From Exophiala sp. HKRS030 (Eukaryota > Ascomycota > Eurotiomycetes > Chaetothyriales > Herpotrichiellaceae), in NCBI GenBank assembly GCA_023897205.1, contig JAHWDD010000008.1, positions 1,798,001 through 1,862,000 on the forward strand: a stretch of 64,000 nucleotides of DNA, in the 5' to 3' direction. Shown here piece after piece: positions 10,142 through 20,574 of the stretch. Below the pieces are notes generated by a model. It was not told where the DNA came from. It saw nothing but the letters and a program-made list of their open reading frames with translations, and did no database searches. Position numbers and translations under genes: made by a program. The first letter of the stretch is position 1. Each line of letters opens with the position of its first letter.

Positions 10142-12358
10142 ATGGATGAGACACAAGATTTGAAGCCTCGCACATATCATTTTGAGAACGAGCACAGTGA
10201 TGCGACGGGCTCAGATTCGACATGGGATTACATATTTGGCGACCTGATAGAAGCTGCGCCTCACAAAAATCAGCATGAATCCCAAGAGACCACTACGACA
10301 GCTCCAATTCCTCATGCCTTCAACTCGATGACTGGTTCGGTAGATCCTCAGGCCACAATGGTGGACGCTATGGACGTAGAGCTCCCGCAATTAAGAGCGC
10401 ACAGTTTTTCACCAACATTTCACGAGTGGGATGACCATAATCATTTCTTTCATGAAAACATCTTGAATTCACAACCTGCGCCTGTGGGCCATGATGATCC
10501 AACGCAAGTCGCAGGTCTTCAGGCTGCGTTCTTCGAGTCAGGTGCGTCTGTCGATTTCCTCTGCGATATGAGACTCTGTCGATATTGGAAATGCTGAAAA
10601 CGTATTACTGACGATCTGATTTGTAGATGGTCTGACTTCAGCAGTCAGAGCTGGTTACGAGATATTCGGTGCTGAAAGGCGAGCAAAGATGGCCAATGGA
10701 GAATCTCAGTCTGGATCACAGGACTCAACACGGCAATCTGCAAATGCTCCATCTCACAGCGCCTGGACTCCGCTGTCTGCTGCACTGGAACTTCAACTGG
10801 TTCAGATCTACTTCCAGACCTTACACACGTTATGCCCTGTGATCGATGAGCTCGACTTTTACCAATGGTACCAGCAGAACAAGAACAACAAAGGAAACAA
10901 AGATTCCCCGCGCCAGCCTTTACGAGAGCTCACATACAACGCAATCATATTCGCGGCTTTTGCACATGTAGATGACGACCAATTGAAAGAGAGCCCATAT
11001 TCTTCTGTCCCAGACGGGCAGAAGGCTCTTTTCGACTATGTGCGCGACCAGTATAACTCGGTGCGTGATAGTAATCAAGGCGCCATCGAATTGGTCCAAG
11101 TGTCATTGATCCTTAGCCACTGGAGTCCCTACGATGAGACCCGCGAAGTGAATTACTTCTGGGCAGACGAAGCCCTACGGCACGCATTACTCGCAGGCTT
11201 TCATCAATCAAGTCAGCCTCATCATCGAATAATCTGGTGGTGCGGGCTCCAAAGGAATCGGACTCTGACACTGGCGTTGCGGCGGCCGCATAAATTAAAG
11301 CAATATCCACCGGGACGACTGCCAGTGATAGCGGACTTTGGCAGTCGGTGGATGATGCAAAATAAGCCATTAAAAGGCCCCAAGATATATGCGGCGACAC
11401 TCTTCATCTGGTTGTGCAAGCTGTCGGTCATTATGAATGAGATTGTCCTCTTGAGGCACAATTCCGCGAGATGGGACGATTGGCGTGGGAACGATGGTTC
11501 AAGCAATAGTCACGGTTCGGATCTCGACCGCATCGTCGCGATCGACAAGTCATTGACCGAGTGGAACTCGGCATTCGAGAGAACAACCCGCGAGTTTGAG
11601 GTGAACAAGATTCCTCGCCGAATGCGTGTCTCGGGCTACTTCCTATATATTGTATCACAGTAAGTATAACTTGGCGTCCTTCCTCCAATTGCCTGACTTG
11701 TCTCGAGATTTGCTGACTCGAGCCTGTGCATGGCATAGATCAACTAAAGCCTCCCTGTACGAGCAATACATTGAACTTTCAGATGGTGATGACTCGATGA
11801 AGTGGTTACTGAACACTGTAGCAGTGAACAAGCTGAAAGAGACATCGGCCGCCATTGCGCTTCAAGTGGACAAATTGCTCGGAGATGCAGCTGTTCAGGA
11901 TTTACCATTGAACGTGTATGAATCCCCCTTTCCCACCATGACCAATCGAGTCTTCATCTTAGCTGATTCAAGTCTTGTCGCAGCCCAGCTTGGATTCTTC
12001 TTCCAATATCAGTCCTCTTATCGCAGGTCAAGGCCAAAACGCAAAGCCGCCAGCTCGAGGCTACAAGTTCACTCGGGTTTCTACTACGTTTGATCTCAGA
12101 CATGAGCGCACGATTTGTTGGCGTACAGCATACAACTTGGGTGATCCAAGGTCTAGACAAGGCTTTTGATAAGATCGTTGAAGAGTCGAATCAACTGGAG
12201 TAAGTTTCTGCCAATCCATCCGGGGCTTGCACCTTCGGACGCGATCAATTGACTGACATCAAATTCATAGTCCCGAGTCGCTGGAAAGAGAACTAATTGC
12301 CCATGGAAGAAGAATTCTCAAAGAAGGGCTCGCTTTCGGTGCGGTGGTGCAGACTTGA
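10142..12358 (+). CDS. Fungal-specific transcription factor domain protein, no visible zinc finger; 3' part unsettled
   Basis: Exon 1 is 10142-10541, exon 2 10627-11659 and exon 3 11739-11913, all in phase with GT-AG introns. The fungal_trans-type core starts near residue 160 with TPLSAALELQLVQIYFQTLH and continues with LVQVSLILSHWSPYDETREV, WADEALRHALLAGFH and IIWWCGLQRNRTLTLALRRP, the pattern of the regulator middle-homology region. The first 150 residues are acidic/His-rich and hold no C6 or C2H2 finger. After 11913 a probable intron (11914-11983) leads to PSLDSSSNISPLIAGQGQN. The frame then changes near 12035-12060 to ATSSLGFLLRLISDMSARF and GVQHTTWVIQGLDKAFDKI. A last intron (12200-12270) leads to a stop at 12356-12358. 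I could not settle whether the 12035-12060 change is a sequence error or missed splicing. Targets are unknown. Confidence 0.7.
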
Positions 12359-12989
12359 TCAATTGGTGTGTAGATCGGTACTTGAGAACAACAGCATTTG
12401 GTAGGAGGGGGTTTCAGACAACAGTCCATGCTGAGGACGGAGTACTACAAGATACCAGGCATCGCCACTAATATGGACGGTATTTGCATCGAGAGGGTTG
12501 CAAACGATCACGCAGTCCTATCTCGTCCGTAAGTGTAATATCTCTTCGCCATGTGATATGGAGTTCCTGCCTATTCGGACGTGTATAGGCCTACTCGCCG
12601 CTCTGGTTGCTGTATCTAGATTCCGGCTGGAGGACAAGGGTATGGGTCCTATATTACCAATAGGGACAATATGCCACAAGTTTCGCCAATAATAAGATAC
12701 ATACATGCTGGAGCATCAGCTCCAGCTAACGTCGAACGCGCTTTGTGCTGTGAAAAGACGTTCCATGACATTATACTCCGCTGTAGTATGAATTCGCAGC
12801 GATGCGCAAAACATTCCTTGAATGAATTACATCAGCACCCTTTCGGCCTTCGGACGAAATAAAAAGATTTCCAATCAATGCTCTGCAATAAGCCCAGCAA
12901 TCCATCACTGGTTTACTACTAGGTCTATGATGTTTTCATGAGCTTCCCTTGTTGAAACCCTTATACAACAGAAGCCATCCTCTCTCACA
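12359..12989. other. Intergenic region before mia40
   Basis: The 631 bp lie between two genes on the same strand and include the mia40 promoter. Nothing else recognisable was seen. Confidence 0.5.
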
Positions 12990-14142
12990 ATGTTCCGACC
13001 GGCCTCCCGTTCCATCCTCCGCGCAGCCGCAGCTCAGAGCTCTCTCGCCCCTGCGCGGACGAGCGTTCCCCGACGATTCGCCAGTTCAGCAACTGCTAAC
13101 TCGAGGAGGAGCTGGAAGAATAGTGCGCTGAGATGGGGTATTGCAATTGGAGGCCTCTACTACTACAACACAAGTCCAGTGTTTGCGGAACAGCCCTCCA
13201 ACAGTATGTCGATTTCCCTTCCGTCCCGTATTATCGGAGACACAAGCATGACCTACAAGTAACTAATGCGCCTATCTCTAGATCTGCTAAACCCGAACCT
13301 TGATGCTTTGGACGAAGACCACGAGACCTCATTGGAGGCCCTGACATCTCGGCGGAAGCCCCAGTCACAAAACGCCGCAGCACTACACTCTGCGGCAGAT
13401 AGCCTTTCATCTGAAAATGCATCGACCACTCTGGTAGATGAAAACGAGCAACTACTCCCTACGGACACTTCGGGTGATGTGGCGGATTTAGAACAAGAAG
13501 CAGGTTCGCAGGGGCCTTCAATCCCGAGACCGGTGAGATCAATTGGGACTGCCCGTGTCTCGGGGGAATGGCACATGGACCTTGCGGACCAGAGTTCAGG
13601 GAAGCCTTTTCGTGTTTTGTCTTTTCTACACAGGAACCCAAGGGCATGGATTGTATCGACAAGTTCCAGGGAATGCAGCAGTGTTTCCAGAGACACCCTG
13701 AGGTCTACAAGGGAGAATTGGAAGATGATGAAGAACTCGATGCGGAGCTAGAGGGCGAACGACAGAAACTGGTGGATGAAATTGCCGAGAGGAAGGCCCA
13801 ACAGGCAGACCAGGGGGCAGCACCGGCACGCAGGCTTTTAGAAGAGCCTGCACCAGAAGCCGCACCAGTCAAAAGTGCGAAGAAGACGAAGAGTAAGAAG
13901 AGGACAAAGTCCGAGGATCAACCTGCCTCTGAAGCGAAGACGTCGATTGGCGATAAGAAGCTGTCCGAGTTCACGGCCGACAATGAGCTTCAGAACGAGG
14001 GATCCAAATCTTCCAACGTCCGTGACCCCAAAACCCTTCAGTCGAGGAAGCAGCTATTCCTGAATCAGATCTTGTTCCTCGAGCCGCCCACGATGCACGA
14101 GACAATGTTGGAGTGGCGGATGTGCCGAAGACAGAAAAATAA
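12990..14142 (+). CDS. mia40: Mitochondrial intermembrane space import and assembly protein Mia40, two apparent frameshifts
   Basis: Mia40 is the oxidoreductase receptor that folds small cysteine proteins in the mitochondrial intermembrane space, with Erv1 as its oxidant. Exon 1 is 12990-13203 and exon 2 13282-14142, about 358 residues. The first ~40 residues are Arg/Ser/Ala-rich ([16 protein letters not shown]), a matrix-type presequence, followed by a membrane anchor, [14 protein letters not shown] long acidic linker precedes the catalytic module: [16 protein letters not shown] holds the redox CPC, followed by [11 protein letters not shown] and [11 protein letters not shown], the twin CX9C pair. 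The tail is Lys/Glu-rich. The frame slips by one base near 13514-13519 (G run before [12 protein letters not shown]) and near 14024-14036 (CCCC/AAAA run). After the second slip the tail reads [20 protein letters not shown] and stops at 14142; the uncorrected frame runs on to 14248. Catalytic residues are intact. Confidence 0.92.
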
Positions 14143-16559
14143 TATATTGTACAGCACAACATTAGCATATTTATCAGGACAAGGCTGGACGAGGGTCATG
14201 TCCTCTGAAAGGAATCAAAAGTGTACACTACTACCACGCAATGCGTAAAACGGCGAGGAAAGACACTCGAGGTTCAGGTTTAGATGGAGAATAATGAAAG
14301 CCACATCTTCTCTCAAAGATCCCAATACCTACTTGCCGATTGCTGTTCCTGAGCCGTGCTCCGCCCGGTACTAAGAGCAGATAAGTCTAGGGTCTGGACG
14401 CGTGAATTGAGACTCGAGAGTCGCGGCTGACCGTTGAGGAATCACAAGCAACGCCAAAGGCCAATTCCAACGTTTGCCACGCAGGTGCCACGCAGCTATC
14501 GATTGGAATGCCCGATAGGCTTGACGCAAGGCACTGTAGACCGTACATGCTAACTCACACAAGTAATCCTAAAGACAACGCCACAAGGATTTGAGGCTTT
14601 TGAGCTGGACCTGATCGACAGCTTATGCCTTGAAGCGAGGGTGGAAAGGGGAAAAGCGCGTAAGCATGTACCGGTTAACCTGGCGTGCCTGGGACTCGGG
14701 CGGAATGCAATTTCTGTGAAAGGGTACCAAGTCTGAACGTGCCCACTGCCTAGCAGTTTAGCATGCCCACAAGGCTCAAGGGCTCTTCTTTGGGCACTCG
14801 GTGCAGACCAGAAAGTGAAAGAAAAATCTCCGGATCTCGGGTCCCACGAGATTTGATGAACCTGTGGAGCTGTCGCGACACGCGAAGCCCGAGTCCCGAG
14901 TCCCGAGCGTTATGGCATTTTCAAGCCACAGGAAACAAGTGGTCATTGCCATTTTGTAGATATCCGACGAGCACAGAAGAGAGCATTTCTGGAGAGGTCT
15001 GCTGTTTGATAATTGCGGTAATGAGGGAGAGCAGATGGTGAGGTTTCATGGGTAGCGGCCGTTGGTCACATGACGACCGATATTTGACTCTCCAGTCAGT
15101 AAGGGAAAAGCCCAATTGTCAGAAGATTTAACCGTCAGGACAGCCAGTGTTTGGGCCATGTTTGATCATTTCGAAACGCGACGGGTATGGGCACAAAGGG
15201 CTCCATGCCTGAGTCAGGGGGAAACCTGAGATTGGCGGAATATGCTTAACATTTCTTTCGAGCCTCTACTCTGTAGGCTCTAGCGTCATGTCCATGCAGA
15301 CGACCGTTTATCCACTAGGGAAAAAGACTCTGGAAAAGAGGGCCGCAAGGAATTTAAATGGCTATCGTCTCGTGTAGATAGCTCGAGCAAGCAGGATCGC
15401 CTGCAAGTGCGTCCAGGTATAAAATTAACATTGCACAAGAACCAACCGTGTTTGGTGTGAAGCGAACGAGTCTGTGCATTTGCATGACATGGACCGTGAT
15501 TGATAATGAGCATGAGAGACCACGGTCACTCATGGTGTACTCGGTTCTTTGGTGTGGTAGACTGGTAGTGGCACATTGGCAACCTTGTGGTGTGTCTAGA
15601 AATATCCTCAAGCTAACTGAAAGATGACAAGCGGGTCACATGCAAGCCGATGCGAGCTAAGAGATCAAGGAATCAAGGAATCAAGAACGAGAGAATCAGA
15701 GCAACAGAGCTTCAGCGACGTGAATGGCTGTGGTGGCGCTTGTTTCCAATCTGCAGCCATGGGTCCAGGAATAACCCGCCAGACCTTGATGCCTCGCCTA
15801 CACACTGTGGCACATCTTATTGGCACCTGAAGTGCCTTTAGGGTGCCCACGGGTGCCCTTTAGGCTTTGGGGAGCTCGATGGGGAACTACGGCAGAGCTT
15901 ATGGGGTTCACAAAGGCACCTGCCATGGCCAAGGCGACGCTAACAACCTGTCAGTGGCCATCGCACCAATCCTACCCAGCCAGCCTATAAGCTATTGTGG
16001 CTGTCCACCAACGACGCACCCCCTTCCCACCGAGTACTCTCAATCCTCGAGTCTTAAGGCCATCCTGGCCCTCATTTGCCCTGGACAAGTCCAACGAACA
16101 GGCCACGAGCGGAAATCGGGAGCCAATTGTTTGGTTTGACGGTGGGTGGATTCCAGCCTGTTGGTCAGAATCCTTCGCTGTAACTGGCTCATCTTTTCAC
16201 CGCAAGCGTGACAGGCTGCCGAACAGACTGGGGGTTCGGATCATCACTCATTGCCCCCCCACCTCTCTCTCTGCTCCTCTTGAAACCCCGGTGGCTCGTT
16301 GCTCGTCGAAACTGCCCTTTTGTTTGCCTCTAGACTTCTAGGCTACGGGCGATCTGTACCCCTCGTGCCCCCTGGGCCATAACTATAGTGGTACTACTCC
16401 CTAGGGGCAGATGGCACCCACACCCGGCCTGCCAGCCTGCCTGTCTACCGTAATTGAGTGTTCCCGTCCCTCCCCCGTACCTCCAAGCCCGGTGCCAGCA
16501 GAGACAGATAGTTAGTTACCAAGTGGTTCGTTAGTACGAGCACTACGAGGTACGGGGGC
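14143..16559. other. Intergenic region with short simple repeats
   Basis: No gene is supportable in these 2.4 kb. Small repeats occur at 14888-14907 (GAGTCCC units), 15661-15690 (about three copies of ATCAAGGA) and around 15830-15865 (GTGCC-containing words). Short open frames have no family resemblance. Confidence 0.45.
15661..15690. repeat. ATCAAGGA short tandem repeat
   Basis: About three near-perfect copies of the 8-bp unit ATCAAGGA lie in tandem in intergenic DNA. No function is evident. Confidence 0.6.
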
Positions 16560-17545
16560 CGTGTGCATCTCACGCTGGCTCATCCACCCGCTCACTCATC
16601 CATCCCGAAATACTCACCTGCTCATTCGTCTGTCTGCCTGCCTGCGTTTCTCTCTCCCTCTGTTGCGTTGGTCTCCCTGTCTCGCTCTCTTACTACTACT
16701 CCTACTGCTCTCACCATTCCCTCCGCCCTCCCTCAAGTCGTCTTTCAACCCTCCTCCGTCTTCTCTCAAAGTCTCCCTTCCGTCAATCCTCTCGTCCGTT
16801 TTGCTTGTTACCTTTTGACCTCGTCGTCTCGCTCTCTTCACCGTCGACAAACGACGGTCTCACCTTTCCTTACTACATCCTTCCGCAGATCGCCCTAATC
16901 GCTAAAGTTGAAGCGTCCCCCAGCACGCCAACGCTTTTGGTCTCTTACCCGACCCGCGAAAAACTGCTCATCCAAGCTCCAGATCCTGCTGACGACCTCG
17001 CCGCTACCAACTTACTCATAATCGTCCATATCATTCCTGTCCCAAAAGTCGATCCCACTATTGCCGTGCAATACCTCACTGCTCACAAGCAGTCACACTT
17101 TCATTTCTTCTTCAACAGCATCCGTCCTTGACAATCGATTCCCTCCATTGTACATTCAGTCACTTACAGCCTTCCTACCACTATTGTCATTAGTTATCAA
17201 TCACGTCCTTCTGTCACAGCAGGCTGAATTGTCTCGGTACGTTCAGGTCCACAGTCACACTCAACACCTCGCGCTGACCAGAGATAGGCGAACCTATTGA
17301 GATAGGTCGAGTCATCACCACCCGTTAGAATTCTTGCGTTTCATCTTGCAATCAGCCTCCACCAGCTTCGTCACTTGTCCTATACGACTTCGATAATTTC
17401 CTAATCTTGGAGCAAATTCTTGTTTCGTCTCCTCAACTCGCACATTTCTCCTCCGGATCAATTCATATTGTCCAAGTACTTGCCGACTATATTATAAAAC
17501 TCCAGTTATCAGCCTACGAATCAATCGTTCCATTCTAGAACCACA
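16560..17545 (+). promoter_or_regulatory. Long CT-rich leader/promoter of the 17546 gene
   Basis: Nearly 1 kb upstream of the ATG at 17546 is strongly pyrimidine-rich on the plus strand, most clearly at 16600-16850 with TC/CT runs. CT-rich tracts ahead of transcription start sites are common in filamentous fungi. The stretch also has several small upstream open frames. A long 5' leader with translational control is possible; the start site cannot be placed from sequence. Confidence 0.45.
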
Positions 17546-19135
17546 ATGAGCATCGACGCTGGCGGTGTTGCTCAAATGACTTATCAGTCTCCTTTCAATA
17601 ACTCTATTGGCATTTCTGGCCCTGGATTTGCGTCTCGTGGAAAAGGTTCCCATATCAAACGTCTTAGTGTGGCCCTCCTCCAAAGATCTCTACCATCGAT
17701 GAAACTCAGCAGGCCAATATCAGCTCTACCCCCGAACGGCCCGTGGTCACTTGTTGGCTGGCCTTCGTACCGCTCCAAAGTCGGCCACCGTTCCTCCTGC
17801 CAATCATGGACTCGAGAGCAGCAGGTACGCTCTGCCTCAAACCAGCAATCGTGCCCCAAGACTGCCACCGGCATGTACTTTCCCAATAACCGTCATTCCA
17901 TGAGCAACTTCCAGAACTATTCCCTACCCGAACAGGTTCTTGCTCCTCCTGCTCTCGATTTCACCGATAATGCAGAGACCATGGATCAACATCTTTACGA
18001 CGAACTCGTAGCTACCAATCAATACCTTGCTCAGCAACAGAGAGCTCTTCAACAACAGCTACTGAACGTCACGGCCGCCGCTCAACAGTTCTCTGGACTC
18101 AATCTCAACACTGGCATGATGACCAACTCTGGAACTCAGTTCCAGTCCCCGTCTCCTATCACTCCTTTGAGCTTATACAACCAACAATTTCATCACGGCT
18201 TGCAACCAGTGGTTCAGCCAGTCCCCGGTAATCCGGGTGTCTTTTCTGTCTACAATCCCATGACGGGTCAGACAAACTATGTCGTCGATAACTCGGCAGC
18301 CCAACAACAGGAGATCAATCCTCAGCGTCGAAACCATTCGGTTTCTCCTCCTCCTGCCGTTCATCCAGGTTATCAACGCCAATTCTCTGATCCATCGGTC
18401 CCTCTGACCGAAACTCGCTCTCGAACTCCTCCAAAGTCCACCCCTTCTCCACAGCAAGAGGTTGAACCACTTCCTCCACCGTCTGCCAATGCCTTCCGTC
18501 GTGGTCATAGAAAGAACATGTCGTCCACCACCATCAAGACCACTGGAGAATGGACAAAGGGTTCAGCGCTCAGATCTGCAGGTTTCCCACAGACACCAAT
18601 GACCGGAACTTTCGGACCTGGGCAAGGCAGGGCGGGAGAACATCCAGTCAGACAGCCCAAAGGACCACCACTCTTGCAAGAGCTTGAGGAGAAACCTACT
18701 GCCAAGCACGAAGGAAGCAAGAACTTCGCTACTCGTCAACGCCGTCGTGCTGTTCATGACTTGGTCCGTGCTGGACGAGAACGCAGAAGTGATGGTGCAC
18801 GCCAACCAGGCTCTGGAGCAGGTACACCAGGAAGTGAGAATGAGTTCAATTTCTCGGTATCTTCGGACAGTGACTCTGCACTTGGTGGTAGTACTTCCCT
18901 CTCTAGTAGACCAAGCCTCGGTAGTCTTCGTGCTGCTGTCAATGGAGCCATTGGTTCCGAGATCAAAGAGAAGTCCCGCGAGCGATCTTCGCTTGACAGT
19001 GTCGGAGCCAAAAGTCTAAGCAGCGAGGAAGGAATTGCGGTTGGAGGACAAATTGTCGAGGTTGAACCTGCCAGACGTAATACACCTCGTCTGGTACTCA
19101 GTAGCGCTGAGAAACGCAAAACCGTTCTTTTTTAA
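17546..19135 (+). CDS. Disordered Gln/Pro/Ser-rich protein, function unknown; 5' part possibly read in shifted frames
   Basis: The frame is open for 529 residues without an intron. I do not recognise a domain. Segments that look structured or conserved are LYDELVATNQYLAQQQRALQ (possible short coiled coil, about residues 148-170), VFSVYNPMTGQTNYVVDN, STTIKTTGEWTKGSALRSAG, HEGSKNFATRQRRRAVHDLV and a Ser-rich C-terminus. The middle is Pro/Gln-rich and probably disordered. Residues about 43-110 of the open frame read like an out-of-frame translation. The other two frames give PPPKISTIDETQQANISSTP near 17674 and then AGLRTAPKSATVPPANHGLE from 17757, before the main frame resumes at MYFPNNRHSMSN. 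Three single missing bases would join them. Because the main frame has no stop there, this is inference. The leader is long and CT-rich; downstream is a convergent Glo3 gene. Confidence 0.7.
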   Translation: MSIDAGGVAQMTYQSPFNNSIGISGPGFASRGKGSHIKRLSVALLQRSLPSMKLSRPISALPPNGPWSLVGWPSYRSKVGHRSSCQSWTREQQVRSASNQQSCPKTATGMYFPNNRHSMSNFQNYSLPEQVLAPPALDFTDNAETMDQHLYDELVATNQYLAQQQRALQQQLLNVTAAAQQFSGLNLNTGMMTNSGTQFQSPSPITPLSLYNQQFHHGLQPVVQPVPGNPGVFSVYNPMTGQTNYVVDNSAAQQQEINPQRRNHSVSPPPAVHPGYQRQFSDPSVPLTETRSRTPPKSTPSPQQEVEPLPPPSANAFRRGHRKNMSSTTIKTTGEWTKGSALRSAGFPQTPMTGTFGPGQGRAGEHPVRQPKGPPLLQELEEKPTAKHEGSKNFATRQRRRAVHDLVRAGRERRSDGARQPGSGAGTPGSENEFNFSVSSDSDSALGGSTSLSSRPSLGSLRAAVNGAIGSEIKEKSRERSSLDSVGAKSLSSEEGIAVGGQIVEVEPARRNTPRLVLSSAEKRKTVLF

Positions 19136-20574
19136 AAGAACGACATCAACGATCATTAGGGCAGTGCCCGATATCACCCATCGAGTTCTCTTGGAAGACT
19201 CAGCCACTCGTTTCATCACGAATTATGATGACCTGAAGATTGAATTGATATGCATTACAGTCAATTCCGCCCTAACGAAAAACCAAACTCGATTGGAATC
19301 ATGATGTTATTCCTCGATTGACGCTTACATCCATTATTGTTGAACTTTTCATAGTATCAAGTTTGACTTGGTTTTCTATTCCACAAATTCCCGCAACACG
19401 CTCCCTTTTACCCTAGGCATATCGGGAAGGACTCTGAAGCAGAAATGTTTGGCATCCTGATTGGCACTCTTTACAACCTGACAATCTCATGTATATCTTC
19501 TTTGCTCGATCCGTGATTGGGAGATGGAAGTGGTATCCAGAGCCATGAATATTAGATCCTAGTCTAGGTGGTCCATGAAGCTTGAGAGGGAAAACAAGGC
19601 TTGGTTGAAGTGGAGATGTGTTTCCTTGACTCGAAGGTACCACATTGGTGGTGTACGTTTTTCTTTATAGCTTTAGCACAAATAAAGGAGATACCCTTCC
19701 CCTTAGTTCTTTTCTCATTAAAAGCAATTATTGATTATTATCAACACAAGGATCTCAGATCAGTACTAAGCCCAGTACGTGTGGAATCACACCAGCAAAT
19801 CAACCAGCGCCCAGAGTACCATCGCTTCTATCCTCTATCGTGTATCCCTCATCCGTCTCCATGCACTCTATAATCTCCGTACGCCATTTCGGGAGAATAG
19901 TGTATGTGTACATATATCAAACCCTACCGGCAAGCGTATCTATATGACGAGAGACTGGGTCACTCCTAGGGCCGACTTAGGTAGACGTGATCGATGTAGA
20001 TGTTCTCTGCTACATAGGTTAGGTAGAAGGACAGATCAGACCGTCCACCAACGGCCGGCCCATCCCGCTGGCTGGTCCTTGAACAAAATCAAGATCAAGA
20101 ACAAGATCAAGAACAAGACCACGCATGTTTTGACGACTTCTTCGTTGGACCCTTGGAAGGGTGTTCATCCTGTCCTGTTCTGTCCTGTCGCGTTTTGTTT
20201 CATCTTATCTCATCTACTCTCATCGCATGTGGTGTAGTGTTGTGGTATCGCATTCCATCCCGTTTCAATTCTAATTCGCTGTCCTGCGTGTCTTGTTTTC
20301 GACACGTCTGCTTGTGGACCTTCTATTTATTAAATGCTCTTTTTGAATAAGTCGGGGCAAGGGGGAAGGGCCAGGGCGGCGGGAGTCAATTGACGGTTTC
20401 TTGGGCGGTTGTCTGTATCTCCATGGTGTATAATCTGATGTCGGGGGTTGGAAATAGCTACACAGATCTATATTTTCTGACATCCGATCTGGAGAGAGAA
20501 GAATCTCAAGGCCGAGCTTATCATCCATCACAACAATGTCATGTCATGTTCTCATAGTCAATTAATCAAGTAAT
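19136..20574. other. Convergent 3' region before the Glo3 gene
   Basis: These 1.4 kb lie between two convergent stop codons and should hold two 3' UTRs. A short repeat occurs at 20086-20119. No gene is supported. Confidence 0.5.
20086..20119. repeat. ATCAAGAACAAG tandem repeat
   Basis: About two and a half copies of a 12-bp unit ATCAAGAACAAG lie in the spacer between convergent genes. No function is evident. Confidence 0.6.
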
